Shown: one piece after another, positions 46,491 to 57,359 of the stretch
How positions within the stretch are numbered: position 1 is the stretch's first letter
How the letters are laid out: every line of letters starts with the position of its first letter
Origin: Petaurus breviceps papuanus
Lineage: Eukaryota; Chordata; Mammalia; Diprotodontia; Petauridae
NCBI GenBank assembly: GCA_028583685.1
Contig: JAMXIF010000016.1
Location: forward strand, 124,394 to 188,393
Reading direction: 5' to 3'
DNA: 64,000 nt
Made by a program: the position numbers and the translations under genes
Notes under the pieces: model-generated
What the model was told of the DNA's origin: nothing
Database searches by the model: none
Seen by the model: only the letters and a program-made list of their open reading frames with translations

Positions 46491-47300
46491 ATCTTTACAT
46501 TTAATAGGTAATAGCCTATTAAATGCCTTACTGCTTTACCAAGAATTTCAGGGTTTGAAGCGAACTTAGAGGCTGTCTAGTCCGATCCCAGTCTGAACGG
46601 AATTCCCTTTTGTAACCCTGATATGGGATCATCCAGCTTCATCTTGGAGACCTGGAGAGATGGGGAACTCATCTTTTAGGCAGTGTATCCTACTTTTCAA
46701 ACATTTGTTTTTGCAGCTTCTGCTCCATTGTACCTGTTTTTATCCTTTGGAGTGAGATGAAACCAGTCTGATCTCTCACCCACATGATAAACTTTCAAAT
46801 ACTTGAAAACAGCTATGTCACCACTAGGTCTTTTCAGCTATGTCACCACTAGGTCTTTTCTCCCCTTGGGAAAACATCCACTGGTAGCTTCAACGGATTC
46901 TCTTATAACATATGACATAGTTCTAAACCCCTTGTAGTCTTCTGGACATGTTCTGGCCTGTCATTGGCCCTCAGAATAGAACACAATACTCATGTGTGAT
47001 GTGGTGTTACTGGGTCAGAATACGGTGGGACTTTTTATTTCCTTTTATATATATTTCCTTCCATACATATACACATACACATATACATACACGTACACAT
47101 TCTTTTACTCAGTTGCTTAGAAGGTTAGAGTTGATAGGAACTCAAAACTTATCTAAGCTCAACTTTTTCTTTTTACAGATGATGAAACTCAGGCCCAGAG
47201 AGGCCTGCATGATTTGCCCTTGATTACAAAGTGAGTTAGTAGAACAGAATCTAGAACAGGACTTCTAGTTTCCAGTTCAGTGTAATTTCTACTAAGTTAC
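46491..47300 (-). mobile_element. L3/CR1 LINE 3' pieces
   Basis: GAGGCTGTCTAGTCCGATCC, CTCAGAATAGAACACAATAC, AGAGTTGATAGGAACTC and AGATGATGAAACTCAGGCCC. A 25-bp unit (AGCTATGTCACCACTAGGTC) is tandemly doubled at 46810-46859. AC/AT simple repeats at 47065-47100. Confidence 0.7.
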
Positions 47301-48140
47301 ATTATTGCAAAAGAATTTACTGATAGAATGAAATGCTACAATGCTGCATTAAATTCTCAGCACAGAAAACCAAGAGACCTGCCACATATATTTGGGCTAA
47401 AGCCTTCCTGGGGAACCAATTTGTGTAGCACATGGGGCACACAATATGTCAGATATATCACCCAGTCTAGATGCTTTTTGTAGTTAAGTGCTTGTTAAAT
47501 ACTTGTTGACTCCCAGGTCATTCTTCTTGTCTCAACCAGCCAGAAAGTATTTTTCAAACACAAGACTATGTACCAGCAACTGATTATTCCCTGAGAGAAG
47601 CAAAGTAGTTAAGTACTTGGCTCACTGTCTTTTCTACCTTAATCTTTTTCCTTGTTTATTTGCATCAGAAGAATTCTTGCTCTTAGAGTAGAATACTTGT
47701 GGTCTGTGAATTCTAGGGCCAAGTCCATCACTTTCCTTAATTCCCATAACCTTATCTTTTGTTCATTCTCACCACACACACGAGTGGCCATGTCCTTGAA
47801 TGCTGCATCAGAACACCAAAGGTATTCCATTTTCATGGCCGAGAATCTGAAATTCCTTTATCCAGCCATCCTTGTCCTACTCCTCCTAAACCTGAGTGTC
47901 TTTATTATGGTTTCTAGTCCCTTTACCCCTTAGTATTCTCCTAGAACATTTTTCATCCCTGTTCCTGCTTTACTTTCCTTTCTTCCCAAACTTGACACTA
48001 TAGTTAGCCAGTTCAACTGCAAAATGTCCACTACTTTTGAATTACTTATCCTAGCAACCCTTATCTCTTGCCAAGTCCTAATCTTAGATTATTCCCATTG
48101 TCTGATTCCTCTGCTTCTACTTTTATGGTGCTGCTGAAAG

Positions 48141-48312
48141 GTGTTTTTTTTTTTTGTCTTTTTGAAGGGGGGGAAGGCAGGGCAATTGGGGTTAAGTGAC
48201 TTGCCCAAGGTCATGCAGCTAGTAAGTGTTAAGTGTCTGAGACTGTATTTTGAACTCGGGTCCTCCTGACTCCAGGGCCAGTGCTCTATTCACTGCACTA
48301 CCTAGCTGCCCC
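48141..48312 (-). mobile_element. tRNA-derived SINE nested in L2
   Basis: GGCAATTGGGGTTAAGTGAC, GTCCTCCTGACTCCAGGGCC, ends CTAGCTGCCCC. TGCTGAAAG at 48132-48140 and 48313-48321. Confidence 0.92.
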
Positions 48313-49033
48313 TGCTGAAAGTTTTTACAGGAAATCATGTAAAAACTTTGTTGTCCAGGTACATTACATATTGGTTATTTAATTTCAACTGGTACCTTTG
48401 TGTGACAAGCCAATACTTTTACATCTACTCCCAACAAAAACTATTCTAAGCCTTCTTTTCTTTCTTCAAGTCTTATACACTACCTGTTCCGCAACCCTCT
48501 CAGCAGAGGTCCTTGTTTTATCCTTTACTCAGAAAATAGAGAGGTCTTTCTCTTTAAGCTCTCTTTTCTCTCTTAATCTCAAAACCATTTGATATTATCC
48601 CTTATTCTATTGTCCTGTGTTCTAATATATGATAAAAAGGTAGCTTTTTAAAAAGTAAAGGCCATTCTCCCAACTTATTCCCTGATCTCATCCAGTGGAG
48701 GATAATGTGAATAACACACTATTATCCACTCTTCCTTTACCACCAGTTTTCAATCTTCCTCTATACTGATGCGCTTCCTGCTACCTTCAAAAACACAGCT
48801 AGGTCTCCCTCAAAGGAACCCTCACAGGACCCTGTTATGTTCTGCAGCTATTTCTGTAGCTTGCCCTGCATTGCCATAGTTGCCAGTGATCTTTTAATTG
48901 CTCATTGTAATGGTCTTTTCCCAAACCTTGTCTTTGGTGACTTCTCTGTAGCATTTGACATGGACCACCTGATCTTCCTGGATAGTTTCTCCTTTTTAAG
49001 TTTTCATGACATGTTCTTTGCTGGTTCTTCTCT

Positions 49034-49341
49034 CTCTCTCTCTTTTTTTTTAATAAAGCAATCGGGGTTAAGTAACTTGCTCGAGGTTACACGGCCAGTT
49101 ATTTTTTGTGTGGGTGCTGAGTATCGGAGGCTGGAACCGCTCCCAGGTCTCCCGACACTGGGGCTGGGGCTCTTACTGCGCCACCTGGATGCCCCTAAGC
49201 AATTGGGGTTAAGTAACTTGCTCAAGGTTACATGGCCAGTTATTTTGTGTGGGTGTTAAGTATCTGAGCCCGGGACTGAACCCAGGTCTCCCGACTCTGG
49301 GGCCCGCTCTCTTACTCACTGCGCCACCTGGCCGCCCCTAC
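49034..49341 (-). mobile_element. Dimeric tRNA-derived SINE nested in L2
   Basis: Two monomers joined at GATGCCCCTAAGCAATTGGG (about 49190). Both carry the TTATTTTGTGTGGGTG-type middle, so this is a different subfamily from the other three dimers. TGCTGGTTCTTCTCT brackets it at 49019-49033 and 49342-49356. Confidence 0.94.
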
Positions 49342-50294
49342 TGCTGGTTCTTCTCTTATATAACTTCTTGTTAGTCTCCTTTGCTAGCTCATCATCAGTG
49401 TCATGCCCCATAATTGTGTATGCCTCCTAGGGTTCTGTCCTGGGCCCTCTTCTCTCTCTACAATGACTTTAGCTATCATAGATGGAATTATCTCTATTCA
49501 GATGTTTTCCAGGTATGTTTATTCAGCCCTAGTCTCTCTTGAGTTTGAGTCCTGCATCACCAGCTACCTGTTAATCGTTGCAAACTGGGTGTTCCATACA
49601 TATCTCAAAGTCACATGTGTAAAACAGTTCCCCCAACTCACTCATCTCATGACCTCTCCTATTTCAGTCACAGTCACTACTGCCCTTCTGGTTGCTAAGG
49701 TTTGTAACCTCGGGTTATCCTTCACTCTGCTCTCTCTAATACTTTATCCCTATATAATTAGTTAACAAATCTTATATTTCATGTATCTGACCTTTTTTTT
49801 CTATTCAAACAGCTACTACCTTAGTCCAGTCTGTGATAGGACCTTTTGCCTTAGACCTTTTTGCCTCATCTTTCCCCTCTCCCTTCCATCTTCAACATAC
49901 ATACCTGCCAAAGTGATTTTCTTAAAGTGTATTTCTGAGTATGTCAGTCTGCTTGCTTTGTGACTGACTCCCTTTTGCCTCTAGGATCAATTAAAAATTC
50001 CTTTGTTTGGCATATGGGTACCTGTTGTCTCTGTCAGTACAACATAAAGTCCTTTGACCAGGGAGCCATTTCATTTTATCTTGGTTTCTCCCAGGGCACA
50101 GCATAGCGCCTGGCACATAGTAGGCCACTTAATAAATGCCTGTTGATTAGTACCTCCATTAATAGGAAATCCTACTTTCTACCGTATGTCTTTCAGTTTA
50201 ATTTTCATCTAAGTTGGGATAGTATTTTATCATTTTTCCTATGTGGTCAGTGTATGTTTGGTGAATTATTTTTTATTTTTTTTTTTCTTTAAAG

Positions 50295-50429
50295 GGAGTG
50301 AAGATATAGAGAGCTTCCAGCTTGAGATAAGTGGCTTTCTGAAAGAATTGTCCTGTCCCTATTCAACACTCATCTCAGGAGATGTTAAAGATCGTTTAAA
50401 AAAGAAAGATGACTGTTTGAAACTCTTAT
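50295..50429 (+). CDS. FAM98B: FAM98B coding exon 3
   Basis: A 135-nt exon after a T-rich tract and AAAG acceptor. It encodes SEDIESFQLEISGFLKEL, then SCPYSTLISGDVKDRLKKKD and DCLKLL, which is highly similar to the FAM98B segment recalled from human. It ends in phase 1 with donor GTAAGT at 50430, a full consensus site. No frame damage is seen. Confidence 0.95.
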
Positions 50430-51080
50430 GTAAGTTTTATCTTACTTAATGTCCTTGAGTGATTTGTATTATTTTTAACCTGTTATTTATATTTGTATGT
50501 GCAAATATATGTGTGTCTATTCACTTACAAACAAGCATGTTAAATGGTGTGGAAGTGATTGTATTTCTCAAAGGCTTTGCAGGAGAGTATTTAAGTACAG
50601 GCCAGAGATGGACTGATTGTATGTTTTCCAAGGATAAAGTTTGAGCCAGAGGATGAGCCATGTGTTGAAAGTTTCCTGTGAAGGTATAGAAGAGTTGCAG
50701 GCTGTTTTGGTGGAAAGAGTTACTACCCCCACAGATGAAATTATAGATTCTTAAAACATTTATGTATGTATGTGTTGGTATCTCTGAGGTCAAGATTGTG
50801 ATAAAATTTCACTAGTGGAATATGAATTTTTAATCATAGTATTGAAATTGGTTTAATTTGCACTGTTTTAATAGGGTAATATGTTTCAGTTACACTTGGA
50901 TTTTTCTAATTATGGTAATAGAATATTAGCCAGAATTTGTAGGCTTCTAATTTTATTTTACATAGCTCTGTGGTAGTTTTTGTAATATTTAATCTCTTCA
51001 TGTTTATAACTTGGACATGTCATTTTTAGGTATTTTTAGAGATCTTGTCGTAATTAACACAAATTAAAATTTTTTTTTGG
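50430..51080. other. Intron 3 start, nothing recognised
   Basis: AT-rich intronic sequence. Short frames at 50459-50644 and 50521-50793 are unsupported. Confidence 0.45.
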
Positions 51081-51084
51081 TGAA

Positions 51085-51330
51085 AGGCAGCTTGTGAGAA
51101 AGTGCCAGACTTGGAGTTGGGAGAAATATGTATTAGAATTGTACCACCAATATCATGTGCAAATCTTTTAACATTACTAAACTGTAGTTTTCTTATCTGT
51201 AAAATAGCGATAGTAATGCTAAATTATAATATTTATTTCATAGGGTTGTTGCTAGGATCAAATGAGAAAATGTGAAAGCATTTTGCAGACCTTAGTGGAA
51301 CACTATGTAAATGTCAGCTATTATTATTAG
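51085..51330 (+). repeat. MIR/THER1-type CORE-SINE
   Basis: TTCTTATCTGTAAAATAGCG, GGGTTGTTGCTAGGATCAAA, ACTATGTAAATGTCAGCTAT, TATTATTAG end. Confidence 0.82.
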
Positions 51331-51448
51331 TACTTTCAGGTAAAAGGGAGATGCCATGTTTTTTGATATATAATGGCAAGAGATTTATTTCTAAACATAG
51401 GTTTCTAAACATAGCCATAGGTTTTGAGATATATCAAAGATCTGTTTA

Positions 51449-51670
51449 GAGTAAGGGTTCTTAACTTTTTTTTGTGTCATGGACCCCTTTGGCAGTCTGG
51501 CTGACCCCATCTCAGAATGATGTTTTTTAAATACATAAGATAATATATATAGGATTACAAAGGAAATAAGTTGTATTGACATAAAGATGCATTTCCCCTC
51601 CTAAATTGACAGACCCCCTTAAAACTCTATCCATACACCACCCCCCCTAATCAACCCCTGACTTAGACCC
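51449..51670 (-). mobile_element. hAT-type non-autonomous DNA transposon
   Basis: GGGTTCTTAACTTTTTTTTG, GTCATGGACCCCTTTGGCAG, AGGATTACAAAGGAAATAAG. Reverse-complement relative of 42022-42232. The right end is degraded. Confidence 0.6.
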
Positions 51671-52004
51671 CTCAGAGAATACTTGAGACTGAGTGGGAAA
51701 GTTACATAAAGCTAGTGTGTTTATATTGTAGTAAAGTATAGCTTATCACCACTTAATGTTTATATGAAATAAATGTAATACTTTACATGATTGTTTTGTC
51801 TTTGCGTACTATCCATTCATTGTAATGAGAATCATACTGTAGTTATTGTGTAGTTAGTTAAAATGATTTGTTTATCCTCTGAAATCTTACTCTGATGCTT
51901 CCTTGGTGGCATTGAGGTCACTCTGAATTTTTGAAGTTTCTGCTAATACAGTATAAACTCTGGTAGGTCCTACCAGAACCTGAAAAGAGTTCAGGTGTGA
52001 ACCT

Positions 52005-53210
52005 GGTGATCAATAAATGAAGTATTTATTAAGCATGTACTATGTGCCAGCCACATAGTACAAATTCTTACAAAGAATGAAACAGCTCTTAATCTTTAGG
52101 GCCTTTCTAGTGATAGAGTAACAGCATATAAATAAATATATGACAAATGCAAAGAGAATATGTATACAGAAATACCAAGTAGAAAAATACAAGGTATATT
52201 TAGGGAGGAAGCTGCACTAGCACTTAGGAAGATCAGGAATGGTGTCATGTAGAAGGTTATGCATGAACTGCATCTTGAAAGAAGAGAGTAATTCTTTAAG
52301 GCTAAGAAGTACGTTCTAGGTATGGGGCACAACCAGTGCAAAGGAACGGAGATGAGATATGCAGTTTTATTTGTGAGGAAAAGGGGACAATATTGGTTGG
52401 TTCACAAAAGTATGAAAAGGGAGAGCTGTATAGTGATTGGGGCCAGTTGTGAAGGGAAGAACAGAAAAACTGATTGTGCAGGGGAGTGACATATTCAGAT
52501 CTGTTTAAGGAAGATTAACATTTAAGGAAGATTTTTTTAGCAGAAGTGTGGAAGATGGACTATAGTGGGAGGTCCTTGAAGGAGGGAGAACATTTACCGT
52601 GTTTCCCCCATAATAAGACACTGTCTCATTTTTTTTTTTGGACAGAAAAACACCAGAGGGCTTATTTTCAGGGGAGGGCTTATTTTAATGAACGTTGACA
52701 GCAGTTTTAATAAACAGGTAAATGTGAACCAAAAAATGTACCTTTATTCAATAAGCAAATCACTGGGGAAGAACAGGATGATGCGCTCCGAGCTGCAGCT
52801 CTGATTGGATGCAGCTCGGAGCGTGCGTTTCACCGGGGGGGGAGGGACGGGACGGTGCATACAGAGGGTACCGTAATGTAGCATGTAGCGCAGGGGATCA
52901 CCTTCACTACAGTAGCAATCTCAATAGGGCTTATTTTTGGGATAGGTCTTATTATCGGGGAAACACGGTAGGTGTCTATTGCAGTAATCTCTGTGAGGTG
53001 TGATGAGGGCATGAGCTAAGAGGGAGATGATTTAGGAGGCTGTTGTAATAATCTAGGTGAGAGGTGATGTGGGTCTGTGGGAGCAGAGAGAAGGGGTTGG
53101 ATGTAAGAGATGTTATGGAGGTAGAAATGGCAAGATTTGGCAGAACTGATTAGATATATGGAATGAAGGAGAATAAGGAATTGAGAAAATACTACCAGTA
53201 AGGTAACAGA
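52005..53210 (-). mobile_element. L2 LINE 3' half with a DNA transposon insert
   Basis: TATTAAGCATGTACTATGTG at the terminus, then TGAACTGCATCTTGAAAG. After the insert come GTTGTAATAATCTAGGTGAG and ATGTAAGAGATGTTATGGAG, matching antisense L2 ORF2. Confidence 0.8.
52596..52970. mobile_element. Short non-autonomous DNA transposon (MITE) with TA flanks
   Basis: Ends ACCGTGTTTCCCCCATAATA and TTATTATCGGGGAAACACGG are inverted copies, each next to TA. Short direct motifs (GGGCTTATTTT) recur at both subterminal regions. The centre has a 14-bp inverted repeat CGCTCCGAGCTGCA / TGCAGCTCGGAGCG (about 52784 and 52809). No transposase frame. TA flanks and end type suggest Tc1/mariner-like mobilisation, but the superfamily is not certain. 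Confidence 0.85.
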
Positions 53211-53339
53211 CTGGCCACAGCAACAGATGAAATCTAATTAATAACTAATAGAAAATTTATTATGTGTGTCATTGGAAAGATTATCTAAATGGACAAAATC
53301 CCTGATTCTTCGAAGTATTGGAAGCAATTCCTTGTTTAT

Positions 53340-53700
53340 GTCTTATTTATCAAACTAATTCCTCAAGGGAAGTGATTTTGTCCTACAGTATCTTAGTTAT
53401 CCTTGTTTTCTTCAAGGCCTTGGCACAATGCCCAGAATATCATAGGTGCTCAACAGGTGTTTTTTAATCAATGAAAGTGAGTATAGCAAAATCTTATATT
53501 CTCACTGATTCAAATTGAGAATGAAATTAGATTTTATTGGGTTTCTCTGATGTATGAAGCACTGTGCTAGACTCAGAAGGGGATGTGAAGATGAATTCAA
53601 AGCATGGCCCCACTCAGTGGGCATTTAGTCTCATGGGCTATAAGGAGGGAAACATAAGACATTTGTACAACAATCAGGACATTTGAAAAATGAGATGAAA
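53340..53700. repeat. L2 LINE end fragments, both orientations
   Basis: A + strand end at 53395-53475 (CTTGGCACAATGCCCAGAAT, GGTGCTCAACAGG). A diverged antisense piece at 53560-53690 (GAAGCACTGTGCTAGACTCA). Confidence 0.55.
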
Positions 53701-54011
53701 ATTTCCCATTTCACTTTATGGAAGTATTTAATTAGTTCATTGTAAATTTCATTTTATATTTCTTTTGTGCATATCAAAACCACTTAGACATTAAAATAAT
53801 GACCCAAATAAAGACAAAATAATATGTAATATAATATTAATAATTTCTTTTCAGATTTTTGTCTTCATAAGTTACTGTGTTTCAAAAGTAGTCAGATATC
53901 ATTGTTACTACTCTTAGACCCTCTTGAGAAGTTTTTTCACCTTATGTAAAATATTTTTATAGAACAGGAAGTTTCTGTTCACATATTTATGTTTTCCTGT
54001 TTTCCTTCTAG

Positions 54012-54190
54012 TATTTTTGAGTACAGAACTTCAGGCTTTACGGATTTTGCAGAAGAAGAAGCTCAAAGGTTCACAATTGAACAAAAACGATGAAATTTAC
54101 CAGGAATTACAAGCTATCTGTGATACCCTGTGCTTACCAAAATCAACCACTTCTGACATTCCTGTCATGCTAAGCCATGTAGAGTCAAAG
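54012..54190 (+). CDS. FAM98B: FAM98B coding exon 4
   Basis: A 179-nt exon with acceptor TTCCTTCTAG. It encodes LFLSTELQALRILQKKKLKG, then SQLNKNDEIYQELQAICDTL and CLPKSTTSDIPVMLSHVESK, the helical part of the FAM98 domain. It ends in phase 0 with donor GTACTA at 54191, which is only moderately good. Reading through this donor adds a short tail ending at a TAA at 54221, so intron retention would truncate the protein. Confidence 0.95.
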
Positions 54191-54399
54191 GTACTAATTT
54201 TAAATAGTTCTCCTAAGTTTTAAGGGAAAAAAAATCTAATTATATTTAAAATTGCATATAGATATATTAAGAGATTTGCTAATAGAGATCTCATCTCTAT
54301 GTTGCTTTCTATCCTAATAATTATTTGTTCTACCATGACAATGGAATTTTCAAACCAGTATTTGTAAAATTTACGTGATTTGTAAATTTGCACATTAGA

Positions 54400-56340
54400 T
54401 AACTTGAGAGATTATTTATAAAGCATTTACTATGTGTTAGGTACTGTGCTAAGCACTAGGATTACAAATACATGCATAAAGTATAGTCCTAATTTTCAAA
54501 GAAGCTTATATTCTAACATGGAAAGACAATATAGATACAGAGAGTACATAGAAAATAATCTCAGAGTGAGAGGCACTAGCAGCTGAGAGAACCAGTAATG
54601 ATCTTCTGCAGAAGGTGGGGTTTGATCTGAGTCTTGAAGGAATCCAGGGAAGCTAAAAGGCCTCTGAGGATGGAAGAACAACATTCTAGGCATGAGACCA
54701 GCCAATGCAAAGCCATGGAGATAGGAGATAAGAGATGGAGTGATGTGTTTGAAGAACAGCAAGTAGTTCATTGCTCTTGGTGGAGTGTATAAAGAGGAGT
54801 AAAGTGTAAGAAGACTGTAAAGATGGGAAGGAGCCAGGTGATGAAGGGATTTAAATGTCCGACAGAGGACTTCTGTTTAACCATCGCTATAGTGGTAGAG
54901 GAGATAGTGGGGGAATATGTCTAAGTGATGTGAAAAAATGAGAAGGGAGAACATTCAGTGAATGGTCATAATGAAATGTGAAGTATAAAATAAAGTTCTC
55001 AGCTTAGAGGGTAGGGGAAGAAGGGAGGTTTGGGGATGGATGAAAAGGTTTAGAAAAGTCACTGTGATGAATGGGACAATCAGTTAATGATGGAAGAATA
55101 GAATGATTGCCTTGGTATGATGGAGGCCACGTTGAGATTGGGTAGCATGAATTTGTGGTGGGTTGATGGACATAATTTCCTGATTTCTTCCAGCTCTGTT
55201 CAGCAGTACAAAAATAGGAGCCAAGGAGAAGGACGTCATCCATGATTGGGCTTTGGCTGAGTGTCATTGGCAGTAAGACAAGGGGGTAGGTGATCCAAGA
55301 GTAGGGGATAGTGTAGTTTTGACATGGTGTTCCCTAAAGAGTCCATATAGGGAAAGAAGAGCATAGCCAGTACAGGGAAGGTGACCTGGGAAATAAATGA
55401 GGGAAGTGAGGTCGTGATGAGGATGAAAAGAAAAGGCTTGGGTTCATAAAGAAGAGGGAAAGATTATGATCAGATGAAAGAATTTTGGAGTTCATGATTA
55501 TGAAAATAGAACACTTGTGGGTGATGGCAAGATCAAGGATATGATCATCTCTGGGTAGCTGAGGTAGTGTTGAGAAGTGGGAATTAAGTTGACTTAGGAC
55601 CTGGGAAATTAGGGTATTTGAAAGAACATTATATATGTATATGTTGAAGTTCCTGACTATGTGGGCGTGAGCTGGGGCATGAGAGAGAGATTGAACCAGG
55701 CCCTGAATTCATTGAAGAATGAAGGAAAATATTCTGGAGGTTCAATAGATAATGGTCTCAGAATATGAATTGGGTGATAAATGTGGATAGTGTGAACCTC
55801 AAATGGGGAGAAATTGCTGAGCATTTATGGTAGAGGGGCAAGCTGGAAATGGCAGTAGGGAGTAAAGATTATTTCAGTTCCTCCACTGTGTTTTGATGGG
55901 CCAGGAAATAAGGAAAAAAAGTTTAGTTAGTCCTGGAAAGGATGGCCAGAGATGCATTGTCATCAGAGGGAACCAGCTCTCAATGCTAGGAGATGGAGGA
56001 GACAGTGAGAAAGGAAGAGGTTTAAGATGAAAGGAAATTTGTCATTTATAAAGTCATTCCAGAGGACACACTGGTAGACAGATTAGGAGTAGGACATTAT
56101 GGAGTGTAGGGTTGAGGTGGAGAGGAAGAGAGTGGGCATTTATGGGGAATAACATTGGTATATCAGTAGTGGGGATGAGGGAGTTCAAAATCACTAGGAT
56201 GGAGAGATTTAGGCATTTGAGTGGGCTAACCATACAAGAGTAAGTCCAAGCAGGTTACCAGCATTGGAAATGTATCATTGAGATACATGTGTGGTTATGT
56301 TGTTTGAAGTCTAGCCTCATGGCAGGTGGTGATGTGTCCC
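54400..56340 (-). mobile_element. L2 LINE, long decayed copy from 3' end to endonuclease
   Basis: Terminus ACTATGTGTTAGGTACTGTG (about 54430), GATCTGAGTCTTGAAGGAAT, GGAAGGAGCCAGGTGATGAA. Then the region whose minus-strand translation includes LNSHFSTLPQ and ILDLAITHK (55490-55600), resembling the L2 endonuclease C-terminal part. The RT middle appears lost. Confidence 0.65.
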
Positions 56341-56599
56341 TATGAAACCTCAGGAGGACTGTCTCACTGCAGGCAGGAAGAGGAGTCCATACAGAAGGCA
56401 GAGGGAACTTGTCCTGGGACAAACTGGCACTGGAGAAAGCCTCTGAGGCCAGGAAGTGAGAGGTGGGTGGTGGTGTCTGGACCAGGCACTGGAGGTGGCC
56501 CCAAGGCAAGGCCTAGAGAAGACTGTAACCATATGACTATAGGATTTTTCAGCTGTTGAAAAGCATTGCTGTTCCCTCATTTAGTGCTTCTCTCTGGCA

Positions 56600-57135
56600 C
56601 TCCAGTTTAAGTCAAGTCAACAAGTATTTACTAAATGCTTACTAAGAACCAGACTCTGTGCTAACTCTGGGGATAGGCAAAATCCTTGTCCCTCAAGGAG
56701 CTCACATTCTAATGAGGGAGACTGCATGCCAATAACCACATACACAAAAGAACGGAGGATAGCCAGTGAAAAGAAAGAGTCTGGAGAGAAATGCCTAGTG
56801 AAAAGGAACATTAAGGAGAGAAGGGTACAGGATCTTAGAGTAGGGGCAAGAAGAAGGTGTAAGAAAATCACAAGTTAGAGGCCAGTTGTGAAGAACTTTA
56901 AATGTCAAACATAAGATTTTGTATTTGGTCCTCAAAGTTCTATGGAGCCACATTTGATTGTGGGGCGTGAAGGTTGAGCTTATGTGGTCTTACCTACACT
57001 TTAAGAAGATCATTTTGGCCGCTAAGTGAAGCATGGATTGGCCTGGGGAGAGACTTTAGCAGCAAGACTAACCAGAAAGTTATTAAAAATAATTGAGGCA
57101 TGAAATGATGATGTCCCTAGGGTAGTGGCTGTGTG
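56600..57135 (-). mobile_element. L2 LINE 3' half
   Basis: AAGTCAACAAGTATTTACTA, GAGCTCACATTCTAATGAGG, GAACTTTAAATGTCAAACAT, AGAAGATCATTTTGGCCGCT. Confidence 0.82.
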
Positions 57136-57139
57136 AGGA

Positions 57140-57358
57140 GAAGGGCCTGTGGTGCATTGCATTGAGTATAGACCTGAGTTCATATCCTGCCTTAGACACT
57201 TAACTAGCTGTATGACCTGGGCAAATCACTCCACCTCTCTCAGATTCAGTAAAATGGAAATAATAGCACTGACCTCACAGGTTTATTGTGAAGAGCAAAT
57301 GAGGTAATGTATATAACATGCTTTTCAAAACTTAAAGTGCACATCATCTATTATTATG
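57140..57358 (+). repeat. MIR/THER1-type CORE-SINE
   Basis: CCTTAGACACTTAACTAGCT, GACCTGGGCAAATCACTCCA, TTGTGAAGAGCAAATGAGGT, CTATTATTATGC end. Confidence 0.8.
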
Positions 57359-57359
57359 C

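Larger units (their letters stand above)
47430..50150 (+). mobile_element. L2 LINE, ORF2 with two SINE inserts
   Basis: Order: ORF2 interior (48400-48980); a CAFDMDH-type relic of AAFDxxDH near 48950; GSVLGPLL-like GGTTCTGTCCTGGGCCCTCT at about 49430; terminus CGCCTGGCACATAGTAGGCC, AATAAATGCCTGTTGA at 50107-50150. Left limit uncertain. Confidence 0.78.

Noticed and set aside
48837-49259. 140-codon open frame
   Set aside because: It runs through L2 sequence into a dimeric SINE. Repeat-derived.
56326-56580. Overlapping frames of 76-84 codons on both strands
   Set aside because: No recognisable domain. Next to L2 sequence, with frames open on both strands as in non-coding GC-richer DNA.
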